The notes beneath the pieces were generated by a model, which did not search any database, was not told the origin of the DNA, and was given only the letters and a program-made list of their open reading frames with translations. Both the position numbers and the translations under genes were made by a program. Below are positions 56,940 to 64,000 of a stretch of 64,000 nt of DNA, in pieces. Location: NCBI GenBank assembly GCA_013398295.1, contig VZSF01003599.1:2334206-2398205 (forward strand). Direction: 5' to 3'. This stretch comes from Chionis minor. Lineage: Eukaryota > Chordata > Aves > Charadriiformes > Chionididae. The stretch's first letter is position 1; each line of letters begins with the position of its first letter.

Positions 56940-57350
56940 GGAAAATGCCCTGGACTAGTCAGAGCAGGTTGAATTATTCATCTCAGTTAGTTTGTTTTAA
57001 TAATTAAAGAATTTTTATCATGTTTTGCAAATTGGCCAACGCTTTGTGGTGATGCAGGGCTCTGGGGTGGGTTTTTTTATCTGCCGCTGTTCGGTGGGTA
57101 ATTTCTTCCAGCTCGTACAGCCCGTGGGGCGCTCCCGGAGAAGTTCTGCAGCATTCCTGGTGTCTGCACCCGAGGGCTGGTCACCTGAGAATTGCAGTGT
57201 TATTGCTTCCTCTGCTTTAATAGCTTTGCTCCTCAACAGAAGGCGCTTTTTTTTTCCCTGTTCGCCAGTTGCCCTCAGCATCAATAATTGTTTGAGACAC
57301 TTGTACAGCTAATAGAAAGAGCTTGTCAACAAGAAAAGCTCATCGTAACA
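56940..57350. promoter_or_regulatory. AT-rich candidate non-coding element
   Basis: GAATTATTCATCTC and TTTTAATAATTAAAG cores at 56970-57010 lie in complex AT-rich sequence, continued at 57190-57310. No repeat signal; the regulatory role is inferred. Confidence 0.25.
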
Positions 57351-58459
57351 CCGTTTTAAAGAGGCTGGGGGAAGCAGCAAAGCCAACCAGGTAGCAATGG
57401 CGTCGTTCCCGTCGCCACATAGAGCCAGCGACAGGAGATGTTAAGTGGGGCTTAATTCTCTCCCAAATGGATGCTCTCCTTCACACCCTGGCACAGCTTC
57501 TGATTTAGGGATTTCTTAACGCCACAACGTTTTCATTGCTAAAAACTAAAGGGGAAGATGCAGCTCAGACCCGATCTAAAAGCCGCTGAGGTAAATACAG
57601 GGGCTGGAGGCTGTTGTTAGCAGCCCTCGGACCAGTCCTAGCACAGAGCGTGGTGATAACAGCGTCCGAATTCCCAGTCTGCGGAGGGCTAGAGAATTTC
57701 TGCAAACTCTTGAAAGGGATATTGAGCCACGCTGTGAGCATATTTAAACAGGTAGTCTGTGTCCTGAGGTTATCTTGAAAACCAAGCCTGCCTAGCTGGA
57801 GGGAAGCGTGGTGCTCCAGGGGGGAGGAAGGAAGCCACTGATCTCCCTGCTAATGAGCGGAGGAGAGATGTGCAGCTGAGCTGGTTTATCGCAGTAAAAT
57901 GTCGTTGGCTGCTGTAAATGGGGAAATAGTTAAGCTGTGCTGGAGGTTCAATTCTGAAGCTTTAGGTGGAGGTTGAGAGCTGTGAGCGAGGACATGGATG
58001 GGCCAAGGCAAACCCTGGTGTCACGGTCATGCCGCAGAGAGAAGGTCCGGTCTGGAGTCCACCCTGGAGGAGACACTGTCCTAATAAAAGATCCGATAAA
58101 TTGAGTTAGCAAGAGATTTGTTTTGATGTATAGCAGTCTGTTCAGTTAGCTACCAGACGCGGTTTGTTTAATGACTGAAACCGAAAGAGTAGGAGCTCAT
58201 CGCGGGGAGACCAGGAGAGAATATAGATTAACGCCATTGTGTTCTCAATGCGTCATTGACTTTCCCTACGTACCGTGAGCAAACGTGCCGTTCGGGCCCA
58301 ATGAGATGGACGGGCTCATTAAGCAAAACCGGGACCTCTAAAGTCACCCCCTAGGAGAGCCTCGCTGCGTATTCTCACTTTGGTGAAGAGCAATTTGTAC
58401 TTCTTTTAAAAGAATCCATCATTTTCTTGCTCATCTTGGTCTCCATCCAGCTGGAGGAC
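57351..58459. other. Unique spacer, parts possibly conserved
   Basis: 57840-58000 and 58080-58330 are complex and repeat-free, with CTAATGAGC, GATTAACGCCATTGTG and CTCATTAAGC cores. The rest is mixed. No supported gene. Confidence 0.35.
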
Positions 58460-59989
58460 CGGGAGTCTTTGGAAGTTCTCTGCGCAGGCTGCTTGGGTGA
58501 TGTCAGCAGCCCCGCGCTGGGTGCTCGGGAGGCTCAGAGACTTTAATTACATGGTCGAACATCTGTGTACTGAGATGAACCAAACCCCCCCGGAGACGCC
58601 ATCTTGCAGAGCCCTGAGCCTCCCAGCTCCCGTGGTGGAGAGAGGGCTCAGGGAGCCTCCCGATGGGGGATTCCCCTTGGGAAAGGGACAGCAGCTGCCC
58701 TCCCTGCCCACCCTGCTGCTGCATGGGTGAGACAAGGCAGAGGAGTGTGGGGAGGGGAGGGTTGAGGCTCTCTCTGTTCCCTCCATCCCTCTCCAGCAGA
58801 TGTTTCCTGTGGAGCATTGTCCAGCTGGCTGTGCTCACAGCAGCCCTTTCCCCCCCCCGGCTGCTTCGGACACCATTGAGCCTTGGACAAAATCATCCAG
58901 GAAACCATGGACGTTCCCGTGTCCTGTGCCCAGAAAACCTTGAATTCGCAAAGTCTTGGCTTTGATTTTCCTTCGTACAGAGAGGATGTGATTTCAGGGA
59001 TGAGGCAACCTCTCACCGTGATTTATCGCGCCATGTTGAGCAGGGAAACCTCTTCCCTGCTTCCCTGCCTATGTGTGGACGGCAGCCGAGTACACTGGGA
59101 GGAGAGTTCTCCTGGGCTTACAAATGCTGTGAGAACTGTCGCTGATGACATTTAATTTAACCCCGTCACGCCAGGTCTGAGGCTCGGTTTGACGCGGTCG
59201 TACCCGTGGTGTGCCGAGGGCGCAGCGGCGGGTGATGCCGGTGGGGAGGAGGTGTGCCGGGGGACGTGCCAGCTGCAGGGCTCCAGCGCAGAGGGGAGCT
59301 GGCATCCAGGAAAAAAGCCTGCCTGGGGTTTTGGGTGAGCTTGGAACGCTGCCCATCACCAAGTGCAGCCACGTCAAGAGCGGCGGGTGGCAGGGCTCAT
59401 GGTTTCCAGTTGCTCCATCTTTCACGCTGGAGTTGGGCTTTTTCCTCCACCCTGCTTGGCCACTGTCCATCCTACCTGGACTCTTTGGTCGAGGCCGTAC
59501 TCTGGCTCATCCTCCCTAAATGGAGCCGGAGCAAGGCCATGAATTAACCCAACAGCCGCCACGCTCCGTGGTGCACACAAAGCCGGGCACAGCCTGGGGA
59601 CCAGCTTTAAACGCTTTAAAGTGGCTTTTAAAGCACATCCAAACTCGGCTGCCGGTGTCTGCGTGCCATATGTTGCAACGGTAATTACGTATCGTGCTCC
59701 TCAATGGAACAGAGTATTGGGGTTGTTCCGATCCCCCCGGTGATGTTACTGGCCTCTGGGCCCACCAGAGGACTAGAACTTGTCGCATGTTTGATTTTTA
59801 ATGCCAACATTGGCACTTTCCTTCGTAGTGAGCAGGGCTGGGGGTATTCAGGGAGAGCCCAAGTCCCAAGTTTGCTGTTTGGCACAGAATCCAGCCAGTG
59901 GCTCCGTCACTGGGACACGGTGCTGCCAGGGGAGAGCCTCCTGCGCCGTCTCCAACGACGCCCGCGCGGAAGGAGCAGGGTCATTTTCC
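58460..59989. other. Non-coding spacer
   Basis: Mixed to GC-rich sequence with no recognised exon, RNA or transposon. GTAATTACGTATCG near 59680-59693 is an isolated AT-rich patch. Confidence 0.5.
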
Positions 59990-60430
59990 TAAACACGTTA
60001 AGCAATGAGTTACATGGTTCAGAGCTATTTTTGCAGCATGATAAAAGAATGCTAATTCGGTCATTTACCTAACTGCCCATCACAGTTCAACAGACTATTA
60101 CGCGCCAGGACTTTCTTTTCCTTCCTAAATAAATCATTGATGAAAAAGGATGCTTCACTGTGACGGACGGCGTTATGCAAAGCTAGGGCTGATTTAAAAA
60201 CAAAAAAACTGTTCCTGTTGAAACTCCTTTTTGACAGTCATGTGAAGTTTCAATTACACACAAATTTTTTTGCATCGTTCGTTGCCTTTGAGTGGAAATT
60301 TTCAGGCCGTTCTGAAAAACCTGCAGTGATTGAAGGCCCAGAGTATTCAATCTCCACCAAGAAAAATACGCGTTTATGTTGAAAATCCAGAATAAACTGT
60401 ACCTTTGTTTATATGTTTTCACTTTTTCTT
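59990..60430. promoter_or_regulatory. AT-rich candidate non-coding element
   Basis: Complex AT-rich sequence contains AATGCTAATTCGG, AAATAAATCATTG and GTTATGCAAAG. No repeat, no recognisable peptide. Inferred from texture. Confidence 0.25.
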
Positions 60431-61029
60431 ACTCTGAAAAGAAACCTAAACCAGCTGTAGGATACGTTGTTCAGCGCTGCGCTGTTCTGCCTGCCTTCTA
60501 TGGGTGGGAATTGGTTCTTTGATCTTCAGTTCAAAGAGGTTGAAAAGGCTGTTTCTGCGGTCTGTGGAGAATTTCCTTCTGCTTCTACAACATCTCTTGA
60601 TTAACTCCGTGTTTCTGGGAAGGCGCTTGGTGTCCATCCGACCAAAGAGATGCTTACACCTTGCGTAACACCGACCACGGAGGGGATGAAGTTTGTTTCC
60701 GAGTCGCAGCAGCCACCTCATGTCCACCTAGCCCGGTGGAGGATGTCACCCCGGAGAGCGGTGACGCCAGCGGAGCCTGCGAACAAGCGTCTGACCCTAC
60801 AGGCAAGACCTGATCACGTCCAGCAGGACCCGCGGGCAGCCAAGTTGGCATCCAGTTGGGAAGCGAGCCGCACCGGAGCGGAGGCGCTCTCTCTGCTCGA
60901 TCCTTAATGGCCTGGATGTCCCAGGTCCGGTGTCATCGAGTGGTGCGATGTGTCCCTTGCCAAGGGACCTGCTCGCTTCAGGACTTGTAGGTTGTGGCCT
61001 TTTGCAATGCCGCTGCTGTTAACCTAATC
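60431..61029. other. Non-coding spacer
   Basis: Mixed composition, moderately CpG-rich at 60660-60900. No gene, RNA or transposon recognised. Confidence 0.5.
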
Positions 61030-61760
61030 GAACATTTAAAGCAAAGGGGAGGGAGAGGAAATCATTAGCGGCCGCATTAACTTCTACCCTGGATTCTGTG
61101 CGCAGCCTTCGCTCGAATTAAATAGCTGTTTGGATTCAAGCGGCTCCTCCGGTGTGAGCTAATGAAACCGGTCCCACAGTTCAGCAGTGGCAGCAACCAA
61201 AATCCTGGTTGTAATCCAAACTGCAGGCTTGGTTTGTTTTTTTTTTCTCCTAATGAATTAATCAGCTGATTATGTGCGTGCGATAGCTCATTAGAGAGGT
61301 GCGTGGCAATCTTTGGAAGGAAATGATTGGCTTTGCGTGGCCCGGAGGCTGTTATATCGCAGGAGCGGGCTCCTCGGAGTATTGCGGCACCATATGTGTT
61401 GCTCTAATTAATGGGCGTTGTTCCTGGGGTCATTTGATCTCAGGAAAATGACTGTAAAAATTTGAATACTGTAAACCTTCGAAAACTTAGAAGAAAAACT
61501 CAAACAGCCCAAAGCAATTTCCCTTTAATCTAGCTTGTGTGGCGGTGATTTTTTTTTTTTGTCTCCTTATTTTAAAAGCTTCCACCCTATTTAATGGTAG
61601 CTACAGAGATAAAGTGAAGTGTAATTTGGAAATTAGTTCCGGATGTTTGAGTTGTAGCTTTATTTTAGTAATCTGGGTCACTAATTTTGTCGAAGGGTGT
61701 GTTTGGATTTTCTTCCCCTGCATGTGCAAAGCGCAATTGCACCCAGGGTATAAAGGGAAT
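61030..61760. promoter_or_regulatory. AT-rich candidate enhancer block
   Basis: A dense set of homeodomain-type cores lies here: CATTAGCGGCCGCATTAA around 61063-61080, TAATCC at 61212-61217, a 14-bp palindrome at 61259-61272 (separate entry), GCTCATTAGAG near 61287 and CTCTAATTAATGG near 61403. An 11-T-type run at about 61549-61560 splits it. Repeat and coding signals are absent. This is the best enhancer-like block in the window by motif content. Confidence 0.35.
61259..61272. promoter_or_regulatory. Palindromic homeodomain/E-box composite site
   Basis: TAATCAGCTGATTA is a perfect 14-bp palindrome with an E-box, CAGCTG, at its centre and TAAT/ATTA homeodomain cores on both sides. Such an arrangement could bind a bHLH dimer with homeodomain partners. 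Binding is inferred. Confidence 0.4.
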
Positions 61761-62549
61761 TTTCAAGGTCCTCTCCCCCCTGGGTGACCCTACAAAAACA
61801 AAGCCCATTTCTCTGTGGTTACCCGGCGTGGACGGCCGGAGATGAGAGGTGGAGATGAGCGCTGGGGTGGTTTGTGCTCCTGGTGTGGCCGTGGACGTTG
61901 GGGACAGCAGGGAGGGACCTCACCGGGGCTGCCCCTGCCGCAAAGCCAAGGGCCAGACTCAGGTCAGCGTAAGGGTTTACGCTCTCAGCCGTGACAGGAG
62001 CCTTTTTAAATGAATTAAAGCAACTTGTAGCTTGATTAATGAGCAAAGGTGCAGTTTGGTAAAGCTTTTCAAGCGATATTAATGAAAGGGATCGTCTGAG
62101 TAAAAACATGCGTCTGCTCATGCTTTGGACTGCCCTGAAAATTTGGAATTTGAGAGGTACCAGCATCCTCTCAGTGCACGTTGCACATCCAAAGAGCCTG
62201 GAGGTGTGTGGCGACTCACTGCCCGCACGGCTCCTGGCTGTGGAGAGGCACCTGCCGCAATGCCGGTGGCCTTGGCGTGGACCAGGGAGAGGTGCCCGCA
62301 GGGGTCACAACCGACAGCCCTTGGGCAGAGCACGGCGGGTGCTGCTTGCACCCCTGTCAACAGGGGCAGGAATTTAAACCTAGTTTCCTCCTCTGGTGTT
62401 GATGGGATGGAGCTGGTCTGAGAGCTCTGCATGCTGGTGCAAAGCTTGGGATACAGTCCAAGCACGTGCAGAGAAGCCAGGGATGGGGGGTAAAGCTCTG
62501 CTTTTCTCTCCTCTTGGCAATGTGTTGGGTAAACCAAGAATAACGATTG
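61761..62549. other. Non-coding spacer
   Basis: 61830-61960 and 62200-62380 are GC-rich; 62000-62110 is an AT-rich patch (GCTTGATTAATGAGC). No supported exon or RNA gene. Confidence 0.5.
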
Positions 62550-63000
62550 ACATGGGTTGGGTTGGGTTGGAAGGGACCTTAACGCCCATCCCCCCCCCTG
62601 TCCTGGGCAGGGACACCTCCCATCAGACCAGGTTGCTCCAAGCCTTGTCCAACCTGGCCTTGAACCTCCAGGGATGGGGCAGCCACAGCTTCTCTGGGCA
62701 ACCCTGGCCAGTGTCTCACCACCCTCACAGGCAGGAATTTCTTCCTAATATCTAAGCTAAATCTCCCCTCTTCCAGTTTAAAACTGTTCCCCCTCATCCT
62801 ATGGCTCCACTCCCTGATCCAGAGTCCCTCCCCATCTTGCCTGGAAGGGGCTCTAAGGTCTCCCCTGAGCCTTCTCTTCTCCAGGCTCAACACCCCCAGC
62901 TCTCCCAGCCTGTCCTCCCAGCAGAGGGGCTCCAGCCCTCTCAGGATCTCTGTGACCTCTTCTGGACTTGCTCCAACAGGTCCATGTCCTTCTGCTGTTG
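62550..63000 (-). mobile_element. CR1 LINE, 5'-truncated, minus strand
   Basis: The minus-strand 3' end lies near 62550 in a short GGGTT-type repeat, where the usual tail is replaced or degenerate. Diagnostic blocks, read on the plus strand, are GGCAGGGACACCTCCCATCA, CTTGAACCTCCAGGGATGGG and TTCTTCCTAATATCTAAGCT. The copy reaches furthest 5' of its subfamily here, ending around TCCAACAGGTCCATGTCC near 63000. It has no coding capacity. Confidence 0.93.
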
Positions 63001-64000
63001 GGGACATCCCTGAGGAAAGGCGGTGCTACAGACTCTGCAGGATTAAGGCTGTGTTTTCCCCTGTGTGTTTATGCAACATCAAGGAAAAAAACCCAAACAA
63101 ACACCCTGATTGTTTGGGGCTAAGCTTTAGAAACAGGGTCATTATAATAATACAAGTGCAGGCAGAAGCACGAACTGGCTTGGGTAGAGTTTTTCTGCTT
63201 ATCCTGATTTCTGTTTTGCTGTTTATCCTGTTTATCCTCTTGTTATCCTGAACCAGTTTGTCGTCTTGTAAATGCCAACCTGCAACCCTTAAAAAGAAAT
63301 CATCAGGAAGAAAACTTGCTGACTGAGTCTTTTTTTTGCCTGTGGCAGTTGAATAAGCCCATCAGCTTATATAATATTAATATTTGTAAAAGCAAGCCTA
63401 CAGAGCTCATAAATCTTCCATAAAGGAGGGACAATATCTACATCTATTTTAAAATGAAGCAGGTAAGTAGGTTCTAGGACAAAAGAGTGTTGATACAAAG
63501 GAAGTGGATAGATGAAAGAAATGAAATTGCCATTTTAATCTGAAAATTGGCTCTGCATAAGTGATACCAGAGGCTTCACTGCTGCTGGAGCCAGCATTTT
63601 GCTCTGGGTCATCACTTGGCCCAGGAAAGCCCCAGTCTCTGGCTGCTGCCACAGCAGCGGCGCTCCCTGGTGTTCCGTTCCAGTGGCTTAAAGAGTCAAA
63701 AAAAAAAAATCCAAAATTGAGGCAGGACTTGTTTGCAGAGGAGAGGACTTCATTACTATTTTGTCAAACTCTGTGCTTTCTCCTAAAGACACCAAAAAAA
63801 AAAAAAAAAGGGCAAAAAAAAGTCATCAGTTTTGGATTCTGTTAACCATTTTTTAAGGGAAGAAGCAGGCTTTTCCCCATTACGCTATGCCACAGTAGTA
63901 TGGGAACCCAGGAAAAAAAAACCGAGCCTATTCTCAGCCAACTAATTGAGGAATCTGTCTCCAAACACACACATGGAGTAGCTCCGTGGAGGAATGATGC
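63001..64000. other. AT-rich non-coding spacer, right edge
   Basis: No gene is supported. Imperfect TTTATCCTG/CTTATCCTG copies lie at about 63196-63252. The palindrome AATATTAATATT lies at 63373-63384. Poly-A runs lie near 63700 and at 63794-63809. No transposon is recognised. Confidence 0.5.

Noticed and set aside
62550..62572. GGGTT repeat as a telomere-like tract
   Set aside because: Only three units, different from TTAGGG, and at the decayed CR1 3' end.
1..64000. Search for CRISPR, phage, plasmid, operon or toxin genes
   Set aside because: Nothing of the kind was seen. Avian retrotransposons and the lack of long genes show vertebrate non-coding DNA.

Overview
This window looks like a piece of a bird nuclear chromosome that is almost entirely non-coding. 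The clearest sign is seven copies of CR1, the dominant LINE of bird genomes, some ending in the ATTCTATGAT-type 3' tail. Two solo-LTR-like copies of an avian endogenous retrovirus (ERVL-like termini of the TGTCC-GGTTTGAG type) agree with this. GC-rich stretches alternate with AT-rich ones, and there is a CpG island interrupted by an assembly gap. I found no operons, Shine-Dalgarno sites, tRNA, rRNA or CRISPR. The species cannot be named from this sequence; a neoavian bird is plausible.

I could not support any protein-coding exon. Open frames are short, overlap on both strands and show no recognisable domain. The longest ones run through runs of N or through CR1 copies. The window is therefore best read as intergenic or large-intron sequence.

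Layout: 1-5.6 kb is unique spacer with two AT-rich candidate regulatory blocks. An LTR lies at 5.64-6.39 kb on the minus strand. 6.4-12.6 kb is unique sequence with one candidate block. Minus-strand CR1 copies lie at 12.58-12.90 and 15.58-15.83 kb. 18.9-20.3 kb is an AT-rich candidate block followed by a small promoter-like GC-rich patch. A plus-strand CR1 lies at 20.38-20.90 kb. A CpG island spans 24.2-26.1 kb with a 671-base gap inside it and a possible assembly-join duplication at 25.40-25.46 kb. A long AT-rich candidate regulatory tract follows at 26.1-27.5 kb, then the second LTR at 27.71-28.38 kb. 28.4-64 kb alternates GC-rich spacer with AT-rich blocks and holds CR1 copies at 35.18-35.57 (minus), 52.76-52.91 and 52.91-53.23 (both plus, head to tail) and 62.55-63.00 kb (minus).

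The AT-rich blocks with clustered TAAT/ATTA, TAATCC and octamer-like cores around one CpG island would fit the surroundings of a developmental regulator gene whose exons lie outside the window or in the gap. That is inference from sequence texture only; conservation could not be tested. The most concrete unexplained structures are a K50-homeodomain/CArG cluster at 37259-37293, a homeodomain/E-box palindrome at 61259-61272, two perfect 12-bp inverted repeats (33788-33818 and 43442-43475) and an 18-bp palindrome in the CpG island. I saw no convincing undescribed biological system.
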